Below, one piece after another: positions 44,258-56,902 of a stretch of DNA of 64,000 nucleotides; position 1 is the stretch's first letter; every line of letters starts with the position of its first letter. The notes beneath the pieces were generated by a model. The model searched no databases, was not told the DNA's origin, and saw only the letters and a program-made list of their open reading frames with translations. This DNA comes from Methyloceanibacter methanicus. Lineage in GTDB: Bacteria > Pseudomonadota > Alphaproteobacteria > Rhizobiales > Methyloligellaceae. Location: NCBI RefSeq assembly GCF_001723285.1, contig NZ_LPWG01000010.1:62001-126000 (forward strand), written 5' to 3'. Made by a program: the position numbers and the translations under genes.

Positions 44258-45107
44258 GCGTCCGCCAAGCCCCTGACGCCGTCGGCCCCGTTCTTCTCGC
44301 CCCCACGGGCGTGCGGGCGTCCGTGCGCCGCATCGGCGCGCTGCTGCGCCGCTATATCTATCTCCTGAGAAGCTCGAGCGTGCGCCTGGTCGAGCTGATC
44401 TATTGGCCCTTCCTGCAGATGCTGACCTGGGCCTTCCTGCAGAAGTTCCTGGCGAGCACGAACAACCCTTATGCCCAAGGCGCCGGCGTCCTGATCGGCG
44501 CGGTGCTGCTGTGGGACATCCTGTTCCGCTCCAATCTCGGCTTCTTCACCACCTTCATCGAGGAGATGTGGTCCCGCAATCTGGGCAATCTTCTCATCAG
44601 CCCCTTGCGCCCCCATGAGCTTGTCGTGGCGCTTTGCCTGTGGAGCGTCTTGCGGCTTTCCATCGGCATGCTCCCGGTCACGGTGGCCGCGTTCTTCATC
44701 TTCGGCTTCAACCTGCTCGATCTCGGCCTGTGGCTTGCGGTGTTCTTCGCCATGCTGGTGGTGACGAGCTGGTCCTTGGGGCTGATCGCGGCGGGCGTCA
44801 TGCTGCGCTACGGCCTTGGTGCCGAGGAACTGGCCTGGTCGCTCGCCTTCTTGCTGTTGCCGCTGACTGTGTGTATTACCCCCTGTCCGCGCTGCCCGGC
44901 TGGCTCCAGCCCGTGGCGCTCGCGCTTCCCCCGACCCATGTCTTCGAAGGAATGCGCGCGATCCTGTTGGAACACCGCTTCGACGCGGGCGATCTGTGGT
45001 GGGCGCTCGGCCTGAACGCGGTCTACCTGGCCATCGGGTACGGCGTGTTCCGTTGGTTGTTGAGCCGTGCCCGTGACAACGGCTCGCTGTTGCAGCTTGG
45101 TGAGTGA
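44254..45107 (+). CDS. ABC-2 type permease (one frameshift)
   Basis: About 285 residues, six membrane segments. Starts at a GTG overlapping the stop of the ATPase gene (GTGA). N-terminal RYIYLLRSSSVRLVELIYWP, a typical ABC-2 entry helix, then FIEEMWSRNLGNLLISPLRP, the coupling region after the second helix. Near 44870 the frame breaks in the fifth helix (LAWSLAFLLLPL); it continues as YPLSALPGWLQPVALALPPT, the characteristic ABC-2 segment, ending SLLQLGE at 45107. Works with the preceding ATPase. Confidence 0.88.
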
Positions 45108-45111
45108 GGCC

Positions 45112-45717
45112 ATGAAACGTCGACTGATTCTCGTGATTGTGGGGAGTTTTCTGCTTGGATCCCTGATCGGCGTCGGCGCGCTCATGCTCGACCAGCAAAG
45201 CCCAACCAAGAACCGCGTGGTCACCAGCGGGCAAGCGCTGATCGGCGGTCCCTTCGAGCTTGTCGGCAAGGATGGGAAGACCGTCACGGACAAGGATTTC
45301 CTTGGGCGCTACATGCTCGTGTTCTTCGGCTTCACGCACTGCCCCGACATCTGCCCCGCCGAATTGCAGGTCATGTCGGCGGCGCTGGACGATCTTGGGG
45401 ACAAGGCCGATCGGGTGGTCCCGGTCTTCATTACCGTTGATCCGGAGCGGGACACGCCTGAGCTCGTGTCGGCCTATGTGGCGAATTTCGGCGAGAACTT
45501 CGTCGGGCTGACGGGAACGCCGGAAGCCATCGCCAAGACCGCGAAAGCCTACCGGGTCACCTACCAGAAGTTTCAAGAGGAGAACGCCGGGGAGAACTAC
45601 AGCGTCGATCATTCGGCGCTGCTTTACCTCATGGGGCCCGACGGCAAGTTCGTGACCTATTTTCCTTACGGAACATCCCCAGAAAAAATGGCGGAGACGT
45701 TGCGCGGGCTCCTTTGA
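45112..45717 (+). CDS. SCO1/SenC family copper chaperone
   Basis: 201 residues. Membrane-anchored periplasmic thioredoxin-fold protein that delivers copper to cytochrome oxidase. Start MKRRLILVIVGSFLLGSLIG at 45112, which is also the anchor. Copper site: FTHCPDICPAEL (CxxxC) and the His in NYSVDHSALLYL. Four bases after the permease stop, so part of the same operon. SenC next to regB/regA is known from photosynthetic alphaproteobacteria, where it links oxidase assembly to redox signalling. Confidence 0.96.
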   Translation: MKRRLILVIVGSFLLGSLIGVGALMLDQQSPTKNRVVTSGQALIGGPFELVGKDGKTVTDKDFLGRYMLVFFGFTHCPDICPAELQVMSAALDDLGDKADRVVPVFITVDPERDTPELVSAYVANFGENFVGLTGTPEAIAKTAKAYRVTYQKFQEENAGENYSVDHSALLYLMGPDGKFVTYFPYGTSPEKMAETLRGLL

Positions 45718-45820
45718 TCGCGCCAAATTCGCCCTGCGGCCATCTGTCATTGCAGGGCAGCACAATATCACCACCGCATTTTGCGATGCAGCATTAGAAT
45801 GGAGCGAGTCGGAGGCACTC

Positions 45821-47092
45821 ATGCTTTACCATTTCTATGAGCTCAATCAGGCCGCGCTGCATCCGGCCCGGGCGGCGGCTGAAGCCTACCGGATGATGTG
45901 GCGAAATCCCTTGAATCCGGCGTCCCATACGGTCATGGGCCGGGGTGCGGCGGCGGCGCTGGAGCTCTTCGAACGTTCGACGCGCCGCTATCGCAAGCCG
46001 GAATGGGAGATCGACCAGGTGACGGCGCATGGCCGGACCGTCGCCGTGAAGCCGGTCGCGGTCCGCACCAAGCCGTTCTGCAAATTGGTGCATTTCCAGC
46101 GCGATCTGCCCGCATCCGTGCAGAAGAAGGATCCCAAGGTCCTGCTGGTGGCCCCAATGGCGGGGCATTTCGCGACGCTTCTGCGCGGGACCGTGCGGGA
46201 CATGCTGCCCGACCACGATGTCTATATCACCGAGTGGATCGACGCGCGCTTCGTCCCGCGGGCGGCAGGGGTGTTCGATCTCGACACCTATATCGACTAC
46301 ATCATTGAATTCATTCAGTCGTTCGGTGGCGATGTGCATGTCGTGGCCGTGTGTCAGCCCACCGTGCCGGTGTTCGCGGCCGTGGCGTTGATGGAAGCGC
46401 GGGGCGACCGCAACGTGCCGCGCTCCATGGTGCTGATGGCCGGTCCCATCGATGCCCGCAAGAGCCCGACGGCGGTGAACAAATACGCCACGGGCAAGCC
46501 GCTGAGCTGGTTTCGGCAGAACGTGATCACCCAGGTGCCATGGCCCTATCCCGGCCACATGCGGCTGGTCTATCCCGGCTTTCTGCAGCTTTCCGGGTTC
46601 ATGGGCATGAATCTGGAGCGGCACGTGACCGCCCACCGCGATCTTTTCCACAATCTGATCCAGGGCGACGGCGATTCCGCCGACAAGCACCGTGAGTTCT
46701 ACGACGAGTTCCTCGCCGTGATGGACCTGTCGGCCGAGTACTATCTCCAGACCATCGAGTCGGTGTTCATGGAGCACAAATTGCCCAAGGGCGAGATGCG
46801 CCATCACGGGACGCTCGTGGACCCGTCCGCGATCAAGCGCGTGCCCCTGATGACCGTTGAAGGCCACAAGGACGACATCACCGGCGTCGGTCAGACCGAG
46901 GCGGCACACGATCTGTGCACGAGCCTGCCGGACACGATGCGGGCCCACCATCTGCAGGAGGGCGTGGGCCATTACGGCGTGTTCAACGGCTCGCGCTTCC
47001 GCAACGAGATTCTGCCGAAAGTCCGGACCTTTATGCGGGCGCACCAGCGGCGGAAGAGCATGCTCAAGCGCGTTCTGGATCGCGTTGCCTAA
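45821..47092 (+). CDS. phaZ: Intracellular polyhydroxybutyrate depolymerase
   Basis: 423 residues, the length of intracellular PhaZ1-type enzymes. The nucleophile is a Cys in DVHVVAVCQPTVPVFAAVAL instead of the Ser of secreted depolymerases, as in Cupriavidus PhaZa1. Also VLLVAPMAGHFATLLRGTVR, YITEWIDARFVP, the acidic region LMTVEGHKDDITGVGQTEAA and the His in EGVGHYGVFNGSRF. No signal peptide. Degrades stored PHB granules under carbon limitation. Single gene; a weak hairpin (45731-45758) separates it from the sco1 operon. Confidence 0.95.
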   Translation: MLYHFYELNQAALHPARAAAEAYRMMWRNPLNPASHTVMGRGAAAALELFERSTRRYRKPEWEIDQVTAHGRTVAVKPVAVRTKPFCKLVHFQRDLPASVQKKDPKVLLVAPMAGHFATLLRGTVRDMLPDHDVYITEWIDARFVPRAAGVFDLDTYIDYIIEFIQSFGGDVHVVAVCQPTVPVFAAVALMEARGDRNVPRSMVLMAGPIDARKSPTAVNKYATGKPLSWFRQNVITQVPWPYPGHMRLVYPGFLQLSGFMGMNLERHVTAHRDLFHNLIQGDGDSADKHREFYDEFLAVMDLSAEYYLQTIESVFMEHKLPKGEMRHHGTLVDPSAIKRVPLMTVEGHKDDITGVGQTEAAHDLCTSLPDTMRAHHLQEGVGHYGVFNGSRFRNEILPKVRTFMRAHQRRKSMLKRVLDRVA

Positions 47093-47180
47093 AGCACGGG
47101 CACGCGTTCCCGCCGGCCCTCGTGCTAATCTGACGCCCTAAGATTCGGGGGCAATTGGGCTCAATGGCCGGGAACGCCGC

Positions 47181-47990
47181 ATGTTGAAGCGTCTCAAGCT
47201 CGGACGCGTCGGGACGAGGGAGATCCAGATCAACGGTCTGGACGTGCCGCTGGTCCTGCGCCGCAGCGCCCGGGCGCGGCGCTTGAGCCTTCAGGTCAGC
47301 GAAGCCCGCCGGGGCGCGGTGCTCACCGTGCCGGCCCATTCGAGCCTGGCCGATGCCGAGCAATTCCTGTCGCGCCACATGGCCTGGCTCAAGGAGCGGC
47401 TCGCGGGACTGTGCGATCCGGTGCCCTTCACGGACGGCGCGGTCATTCCTTTGCGTGGCCTCGCCCATCGCCTCTATTTCGCGGGTCCCGTCCGCCGCCG
47501 CGGGGTCGTCTGGGTCGAGGATTCGGACGACGTGCCGCTCGCGCCCGTGTGGCCGGAGGGATTGTCCGCCGCCGCCGGGCCGCTGCCGCGGCTGCACGTG
47601 GCCGGGGAAGCGGACCACGCGCCGCGCCGTCTGCTCGATTGGCTGAAGCGGCAGGCCCAAGCCGATCTCAAGCTCCGCGTGGACATTCACGCCAAGCGGC
47701 TCGGTCTCGCACCGAAACGGATCAGCGTGCGCGACCAGACCACCCGCTGGGGGTCCTGCTCATCGACGGGCGCCTTGTCCTTTTCGTGGCGTTTGATTCT
47801 CGCGCCGCCCTTCGTGCTGGACTATCTCGCCGCCCATGAGGTTGCGCATCTGGAAGAGATGAATCACGGGCCGCGGTTCTGGGCACTCGTTGCGCGCACC
47901 ATGCCGCGCCAGACCGAAGCGCGCGATTGGCTCCATAAGCACGGGTCGAACCTCCATGCTTACGGCGCCGACATGCCTCCAGGGCCCTGA
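47181..47990 (+). CDS. YgjP-like metallopeptidase domain protein (M48/DUF45)
   Basis: 269 residues. C-terminal zinc protease domain with HExxH in LAAHEVAHLEEMNHGPRFWA, and before it TTRWGSCSSTGALSFSWRLI, the family signature of YgjP/WLM-like DUF45 proteins. The N-terminal half has a basic, beta-rich region (LRRSARARRLSLQVSEARRG, AVLTVPAHSSL). Many DUF45 proteins act near DNA repair or as SprT-like proteases; the substrate here is unknown. Eighty-eight base pairs after phaZ, same direction. Confidence 0.9.
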   Translation: MLKRLKLGRVGTREIQINGLDVPLVLRRSARARRLSLQVSEARRGAVLTVPAHSSLADAEQFLSRHMAWLKERLAGLCDPVPFTDGAVIPLRGLAHRLYFAGPVRRRGVVWVEDSDDVPLAPVWPEGLSAAAGPLPRLHVAGEADHAPRRLLDWLKRQAQADLKLRVDIHAKRLGLAPKRISVRDQTTRWGSCSSTGALSFSWRLILAPPFVLDYLAAHEVAHLEEMNHGPRFWALVARTMPRQTEARDWLHKHGSNLHAYGADMPPGP

Positions 47991-47999
47991 CGCGGGGGC

Positions 48000-50103
48000 C
48001 TAACCGCCGCCGAAGAAGCTGATCACACGCTGGTAGAAGGGCTGAGAGCCGCCGCGCTCGCCGCGGCCGTTGAGGTTGAACGGAAAGCGCGCGGCGATCG
48101 CGCCCCGGCCCTGCCAGGGAGTGGTGGCCCGCGCTGGCTGGGCAGTGCCGTCGGCCTCAAATCCTTGTGGGCGACGAGCATGACGTCGTGCCACAGCTCC
48201 GCGGGCAGCGAACCGCCCGTGACCTTTTTCATCGGCGTGTTGTTGTCGTTGCCGATCCAGATGCCGGCGACATAGTGCGCCGTGTAGCCGACGAACCAGG
48301 CATCGCGCGAGTTCTGGGTGGTCCCGGTCTTTCCCCCCGCGGGATGCCGGGGAATGGCGGCGCGCTTGCCGGTGCCTTGCCGGACCACCGCGCCCATCAT
48401 GTCGTTCATGGCCGCCACATGGTGTGGCGCGACCACCTGCCCCACGGCCGACCGTTGCCGCGTGTAGAGCACCTTGCCGTCCTCGCTGCGGATGCGGGTA
48501 ATGACATGGGGCAGCACCCGCGCGCCGCCATTGGCGAACGGCGCATAGGCGCCCGTCAGCTCAAGCAACGTCACCTCGGACGTGCCGAGCGCGAGCGAGG
48601 GCTGCGCGTGGAGCTTCGAGCTGATGCCAAGGCGGTGTGCCGTCTGAGCCACCCGGCCCGGTCCCAAATTCGCGGTCAGTTTCACGGCGACCGTGTTGAT
48701 GGAATGGGTCAGCGCGTAGCGGAGCGACACCTGGCCCTTATAGGTGTTCGTATAGTTCGACGGGGTCCAGCCCCGGATATTGACCGGGGTGTCGTTCGCG
48801 ACCGAGGCGGGCGTGTAGCCTGCTTCCAGCGCCGCGAGATAGACGAAGGGCTTGAAGGCCGAGCCCGGCTGGCGCCGCGCGTGAGCGCACGGTCATACGG
48901 GCTGTTTCTGTAGGAGCGGCCGCCGACAAGCGCGCGCACCGCGCCGGATTTGGGGTCGAGCACCACCACGGCGCCTTCGCCCGCGTTCAGCTTTCGCCCC
49001 TTGCCATCCAGAAGCTTGCGCAAGCGCTCTTGGCTCAGCCGCTGCAGTTTGGCATCGATCGTGGTCTGCACGACCAGCGCGTCTTTGTGACGGCCCACAT
49101 ATTCGGGCAGCATCGCGGCGACCCAATCGACCGCGTAAGGATAGCCCGTGGCGTCTCCCTTGGCCTGCAGTCGCAAGGGCTGCCGGCCGGCGTTTTGCGC
49201 TTCGGCCTGCGAGACGAAGCCCGCATCGACCATGTTGTCGAGGACCACCTGGGCCCGCGCGCTTGCCGCCTTGATGCTGCGGGTCGGCGCGTAACGCGAA
49301 GGTGCCTTCAAGAGGCCCGCCAGCACCGCCGCCTGGGCCAGGGTCACGTCGCGCGCCGACCGGCCGAAATAGTGCCGCGCGGCCGCTTCGACGCCATAGG
49401 TGCCGCCGCCGAGATAGACCCGGTTCAGGTAGAGCTCCAGAATTTCGTCCTTGGTGAAGCGCTGTTCGAGCCAGACCGTATAGACCAGCTCCTCGAGCTT
49501 GCGGATCACCGTGCGCTCGGGCTCCAGGAACAGGTTCTTCGCGAGCTGTTGCGTGATGGTCGAGCCGCCTTGCACGACCGACCCGGCGCGAAAGTTCCGA
49601 TAGCTGGCCCGGATCATGCCGCCGACATCGACGCCCCAATGATCGTAGAAGCGCCGGTCCTCGGTCGCCAGAACCGCTTTGATGAGGTGGTTGGGGAGCA
49701 CGTCGACGCGGATATGCCCCCGGCGGAGGCCCCGCTCGGCGAGGACCGTGCCGTCCGCGGCAAGCACGGTCACGTTCGGCGGCCGGTCGTCCAGCGTCGC
49801 CAGGACCGGATCGGGCACGCGCGAGATGAAGAAGATCACCGCGCCCGCCAGGATGATCGTGCCCCAGAGCGAAGCGAGAAGACCGAAACGGGCCGCCTTG
49901 AAAAGATAGGGATGCCGCTGAGACAGGCGCTTGTAACGCGCCACGAGGCCGTTGCGCTTGCCGCGCGTCCGCCGCGTGGAAGGCGGACGGCGCCGTGCGG
50001 CCGTTTTCGGCCCTGACGTCTTGGGGGCTGACGAACGGGGCCGGGCGCGGCTTTGACCTGTGCCTTGAGGTTTGGGCCTGCGCTTCGCGCCGCTCATACG
50101 CAA
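48000..50103 (-). CDS. Class A penicillin-binding protein (PBP1A type; two or three frameshifts)
   Basis: About 700 residues. Bifunctional peptidoglycan synthase. Basic cytoplasmic tail (SGAKRRPKPQGTGQSRARPR), one membrane segment, then the glycosyltransferase domain with EDRRFYDHWGVD, GGSTITQQLAKNLFLEPERT and LYLNRVYLGGGTYGVEAAAR. The transpeptidase domain starts before a one-base loss near 48880, after which the frame reads SLRYALTHSINTVAVKLTAN with the SxN motif and KTGTTQNSRDAWFVGYTAHY. The SxxK motif falls at the break and reads GSAFKPF when one base is added. A further shift near 48150 restores the ending GGSQPFYQRVISFFGGG. The gene is essential or near-essential in most bacteria, so the breaks are probably errors. 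Confidence 0.93.
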
Positions 50104-50234
50104 CTACACTCCGTGCGAACTATGGAAACCGGTCCAGCCGCCGCCGCGAACGGACCGTGGGGGGTGTCTTCCACCGGGCACACCCTAGGATAGCCATGTT
50201 GCCATCCCGTTAAGGATGCGGTGTGACAGCGCGC

Positions 50235-52670
<2,436 letters not shown>

Positions 52671-52743
52671 CTATGAAAGTACTTTTAGAAGAGGTTTCGA
52701 AGGTCGTCGTAAGGCCAGGCATTGGTGCCGGCGCGCGTCTGAA

Positions 52744-53943
52744 TCATGAACCTATTATACCCCGATTCACGTCCAAGATTTGAGCATCTTGTGCCAGGGG
52801 CGAAAAAAGTTCCTTATCCGTTCCGGTCATCCAGGCCTGCACCTCGAGCCTCAAAATCTCGTCGAACAGCGCCCTGCGCCGAGTTTCGTCCAGATGGGCG
52901 GCCACCTCGTCCAAGAGGACGAGCGGAGCGATGCCGTCCATGGTCTTGATCAGCTCGGCCTTGGCCAGAACCAGGCCCAGCAGCAGGGCCTTTTGCTCGC
53001 CCGAGGAGCAAATTGCGGCCGGGGCGTTTTTCGGTCCATGAACCACCAGCAGATCGCTCCGGTGGGGGCCCTCGAGGGTGCGGGCCGCCGCGCGGTCCCG
53101 CTCCCGGCCCGCCTCCAGAAGGATCCGGAAGGCATCTTCGGCTTCCGTAGCCGAACGCATCGCCAGGTCCGCCTCCAGCGTGCCGTGCAACGACAACACC
53201 GCGTGCGGGAAAGGGGTCTGCCCTTGCGCGGCGAGCCGGTCCTCGATGAGCGCGGCGAGCCGTTCGACCGCGTCGAGCCGGGCCGCGGCGATGGCGACGC
53301 CCGCTTCGGCCATCTGCTCCTCGAGGCCCTCGAACAGGGCCGGCGAATATTCGCGCATCTGGAACAGGCGATTGCGCTGGCGCATGGCCCTGTCGTAGCG
53401 ATTGAGCGAGGTCCGGATGCCCGGCGCGATGGCGACCACGAGACGGTCCAGAAAACGGCGCCGCTCCGAGCCGCCGCCCGTGAACAGCCCGTCCATGGCC
53501 GGGATCAGGAAGACCTGTTTCACGTACTCGCCCAGCGCGCCCGCGCCGCGGTCCTTGCCGGCGATGCGTACGGTCCGGCCGGCGCCGTCCTCGCCCGCGC
53601 CCGGGCCATAGCCGGTTCCGATGTCGAGTTCGCCATGAGGTGTACGGACGGTCGCGGCGATGGCGAAACCGCCGGACCCGTCGTTGCGCGCAAGTTCGGC
53701 GTAAGGGCGGCCGCGCAGCCCATGGCCCGGCCCCAGCAGCGACACCGCCTCGAGGAGATTGGTCTTGCCCGACCCGTTCTCGCCGACGAGAACGACCGGG
53801 CGCGCGTCGAGGTCGAGCCGTGCGGCCGCGTAGTTGCGAAAGTCCGTGAGCTTCAGTGTACGGATCGAAAGCGGCACGGCATCGTGGCCGGGGCCCTGCG
53901 TCTGGCCGATCTCGATGTCGTGCTCGTTTGGGCTCGCGGTCAT
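52744..53943 (-). CDS. recF: DNA replication and repair protein RecF
   Basis: 399 residues. SMC-like ATPase acting in gap repair with RecO and RecR. Walker A LVGENGSGKTNLLEAVSLLG, ABC signature SSGEQKALLLGLVLAKAELI, Walker B LVLLDEVAAHLDETRRRALF. The first 25 residues (ASPNEHDIEIGQTQGPGHD) exceed the family start, so a start at a later codon near IRTLKLTDFRNY is possible. Overlaps the dnaN stop by 4 bp, so translation is coupled. Confidence 0.96.
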   Translation of the reverse strand: MTASPNEHDIEIGQTQGPGHDAVPLSIRTLKLTDFRNYAAARLDLDARPVVLVGENGSGKTNLLEAVSLLGPGHGLRGRPYAELARNDGSGGFAIAATVRTPHGELDIGTGYGPGAGEDGAGRTVRIAGKDRGAGALGEYVKQVFLIPAMDGLFTGGGSERRRFLDRLVVAIAPGIRTSLNRYDRAMRQRNRLFQMREYSPALFEGLEEQMAEAGVAIAAARLDAVERLAALIEDRLAAQGQTPFPHAVLSLHGTLEADLAMRSATEAEDAFRILLEAGRERDRAAARTLEGPHRSDLLVVHGPKNAPAAICSSGEQKALLLGLVLAKAELIKTMDGIAPLVLLDEVAAHLDETRRRALFDEILRLEVQAWMTGTDKELFSPLAQDAQILDVNRGIIGS

Positions 53944-55055
53944 ACCCTCATCGGCATCAGCACGTAGAGGGTCGATGCGTCCTTCACGTCGCGCACCATG
54001 GTGGGCGAGCCGGGATCGGCGAACAGGAACTCGGCCGTCTCGCTCTCGAGCTGCTGGGCGATGTCGAGCAGGTAGCGGGCGTTGAAGCCGATCTCGAGCG
54101 GGTCGGCGTCATAGCTGACCGGCAATTCCTCCGTGGCGCTGCCCGACTCCGGATTGTTCACCGACAAGGTCAACGTGTCGCCGGCCACGGCGAGTTTGAC
54201 GGCACGGCCCTTGTCGCTGGACAGGGTCGACACCCGGTCCACGGCCTGCTCGAACGTGGCGTTGTCCAGCTCGAGGCGCTTGTCGTTGCCTTGCGGGATC
54301 ACACGTTCGTAGTCCGGGAACGTACCGTCGATCAGTTTGGACGTCAGGACCACTTGGCCGGACGTCACGCGGATCTTGGACGGCGACAGTTCGATCCGGA
54401 TTTCGTCCTCGTCGCTTTCCGCAAGCCGCAGCAGATCGGCCACGGTCTTGCGCGGCACGATCACGCCCGGCATGCCCTCGGCGCCCTCGGGAAGAGGGAT
54501 TTCGACCTGGGCCAGACGGTGGCCGTCCGTGGCGACCGCGCGCAGGGTCTCCTTGCCGTCCGTTTCGGCTGCGTGAAGATAGATGCCGTTCAGATAGTAG
54601 CGGGTCTCTTCCGTCGAAATGGCGAAGCGCGTCTTTTCGATGAGGCGCTTGAGGTCCCCTGCCGGCAGGGTGAAGGCGTGGTCGAGGTCCTCCACGGACA
54701 GCGTCGGGAAATCGTCGGCCGGCAAGGTCTGCAGCGAGAACTGCGCGGGCCCCGACGTGATGGTGAGGCGCTCCTGTTTCTCGTCGCGTTCGATCGAGAT
54801 GTCGCCGTCGGGAAGCTTGCGCACGATGTCGTTGAACATATGCGCCGGCACCGTCACGGCCCCGCCGGTCGCGATCGTGCCGTCGACGGTTTCCACGACT
54901 TCCATGTCGAGATCGGTGGCGGTCAGCCGCAAGGCGTTGTCGCCCGCGCTGAGCAGGACGTTCGACAGGATCGGTATCGTGTTCCGGCGCTCGACCACGC
55001 TCGCGATATGGGCGAGGGCTCTGGCGAGTTTCGGCTTCTCGATGGTTAGGCGCAT
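53940..55055 (-). CDS. dnaN: DNA polymerase III beta subunit (sliding clamp)
   Basis: 371 residues, full length. Three similar domains; MRLTIEKPKLARALAHIAS start, TLPADDFPTLSVEDLDHAFT and the C-terminal YVLMPMRV typical of beta clamps (the C-terminal arm near the partner-binding cleft). Forms the ring that tethers polymerase to DNA. 271 bp lie between its start and the end of dnaA; this gap has no gene and must contain the dnaN-recF-gyrB promoter. Confidence 0.98.
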   Translation of the reverse strand: MRLTIEKPKLARALAHIASVVERRNTIPILSNVLLSAGDNALRLTATDLDMEVVETVDGTIATGGAVTVPAHMFNDIVRKLPDGDISIERDEKQERLTITSGPAQFSLQTLPADDFPTLSVEDLDHAFTLPAGDLKRLIEKTRFAISTEETRYYLNGIYLHAAETDGKETLRAVATDGHRLAQVEIPLPEGAEGMPGVIVPRKTVADLLRLAESDEDEIRIELSPSKIRVTSGQVVLTSKLIDGTFPDYERVIPQGNDKRLELDNATFEQAVDRVSTLSSDKGRAVKLAVAGDTLTLSVNNPESGSATEELPVSYDADPLEIGFNARYLLDIAQQLESETAEFLFADPGSPTMVRDVKDASTLYVLMPMRV

Positions 55056-55326
55056 GGTTGGAGAATACCCCGAAAGCTAGCGTCTTTTCCGCTGAATGGT
55101 CCCCGGTCCAACGCCGCCGCTCAGGCTGGGGCCGGGCTCGCGCGGAGCCGCCGCTGTCCTGATGGAGCCTTGGCGAGGCGGGCGAAAAACCCGCGTCAAA
55201 AAAGCCCACTGAACTTGCAGCGCTGTGGAGGAATTTGCAAGAGCGCCAGGCGCTCAAAGGGCCTCGCCGCACCCCGCGAACGGCCCCGGGCCCGAAGTTC
55301 GGAACTCCGGGCCCGAGGCGGTGTCG

Positions 55327-56787
55327 TCAGTCGCGCAGGAGCCGCTTCAAGAGCTCGATCTCCTCGCGGAGCTGGGTGTCGTCGCCCATCAGCTGCTCGA
55401 TCTTGCGGATCGCGTGCAGCACGGTGGTGTGGTCGCGGTTCCCGAACCGGCGGCCGATCTCCGGCAGCGACCGGGACGTCAGCAGCTTGGCCAGATACAT
55501 GCCGATCTGCCGGGGCCGCACGATCGAGCGGTTCCGCCGTCCGGAGAGGAGGTCGCTGCGATTGACGCCATAATGCTTCGACACGGTCCGCAAGATGTCG
55601 TCGATGCGGACACGGCGAGGCTCGGCGCCGCGCATGAGGTCGCGAACGATCTGTTCCGCCACGGCGATGGTGACCGGCTCGTCCGTCAGTTGATAGCTCG
55701 CCCGTAGCCGATGGACCGCGCCTTCGAGCTCGCGCCCGCTTTCCGTCAGGCGCTCGGCGAGGAAGGCAAGCACGGTGTCGGACACTTCGAGCCCGTTCGT
55801 TTCGGCGCAGGCCTCCAGCGCGCGCTTCTGGAGAATCTGATGGCGCAAATCGTAGTCCATGCCCTTCATTTCCGGCGACGAGCCGCCGCCGAGGCGGGAG
55901 CGCATCCGCATGTCGAGCTTGTCGAGGTGCGTCGGCGCGCGATCCGCGGCGACCACGACTTGCCGCCCGCCGTCGATCAGCGAGTTCAACGTGTGGCAGA
56001 ACTCCTGCTGGATCGTCGGCCCTTGCAGGAACTCCATGTCGTCGATCAGCAGAATGTCGATATTGCGCAGCTTCTCCTTGAAGGCGAGGGCGTCGCGGGC
56101 CCGCAAGGCCTGCACGAAGCCCGACATGAAGCGCTCGGCCGTGAGATACAGAACCTCGGCCTCCGGCTTCTGCCGCTTCACCTCCCAGGCGATCGCATGC
56201 AGGAGGTGGGTCTTGCCGAGCCCCACATTGCCATGAAGAAACAAGGGGTTGAATGGCGACTGCGGGCTTGCCGAGGACAGTGCGACCTGATGGGCTGCCG
56301 CATGAGCCAGCTTGTTGGTGTTGCCGACCACGAAGCTTCCGAAACTCAGGCGCGGATCGAGCGGCGAACCTTCGAAGCCGTCATAGCCCGTACGCAGGGG
56401 CATCGGCAGCGAGGCGCGCTGCGCCACCACACTCGCCGAGGCCGCGCGCGGGATGGTAACGTCCTTCGGTGGCTCGGCCGTGAAGTGTGGCTGCCGCACG
56501 GAGAATTCCAGGCGCTCCGCGTCCGGCCATTCGCCCTGCACCTGCCGCAGCACGGTGTCGTAGTAGTGAGTCCTCAGCCAGTTGCGCAGGAAGCGCGTCG
56601 CCACTGTCAGATGGATGACGCCTCCGGCGATGTCGTCGACCTCGACGCCGCGAAACCAGCTGGCATACACGTCCTCTCCCAGCTCGCCGCGTAGCCTGGA
56701 TTTGACTCGCGTCCAGGCTTCGCCCGGCGCGCATGGATCGTCTTGATGGGCCACATGGTTGTGTGCCCGTGCCTGTGCCTCTGCCAC
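55327..56787 (-). CDS. dnaA: Chromosomal replication initiator DnaA
   Basis: 486 residues. Domain I WTRVKSRLRGELGEDVYASW; AAA+ domain with Walker A LHGNVGLGKTHLLHAIAWE, Walker B ILLIDDMEFLQG, sensor region RMRSRLGGG; domain IV with the DnaA-box signature FGNRDHTTVLHAIRKIEQLM. The frame begins at a GTG at 56787; no ATG fits the domain I start better. Located between dnaN and rpsT, as usual for Hyphomicrobiales, where the origin itself may be some distance away near hemE. Confidence 0.98.
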   Translation of the reverse strand: MAEAQARAHNHVAHQDDPCAPGEAWTRVKSRLRGELGEDVYASWFRGVEVDDIAGGVIHLTVATRFLRNWLRTHYYDTVLRQVQGEWPDAERLEFSVRQPHFTAEPPKDVTIPRAASASVVAQRASLPMPLRTGYDGFEGSPLDPRLSFGSFVVGNTNKLAHAAAHQVALSSASPQSPFNPLFLHGNVGLGKTHLLHAIAWEVKRQKPEAEVLYLTAERFMSGFVQALRARDALAFKEKLRNIDILLIDDMEFLQGPTIQQEFCHTLNSLIDGGRQVVVAADRAPTHLDKLDMRMRSRLGGGSSPEMKGMDYDLRHQILQKRALEACAETNGLEVSDTVLAFLAERLTESGRELEGAVHRLRASYQLTDEPVTIAVAEQIVRDLMRGAEPRRVRIDDILRTVSKHYGVNRSDLLSGRRNRSIVRPRQIGMYLAKLLTSRSLPEIGRRFGNRDHTTVLHAIRKIEQLMGDDTQLREEIELLKRLLRD

Positions 56788-56902
56788 GATTTTGTTCTTT
56801 CCCTAATCATTCTTTTGTCGCGCCAACACGCACCGTACGCAGTTACGAGAGCGGCCAACATTTTGGACGCGGACCATCCCGACAGTTTCCATGACCGGTC
56901 CC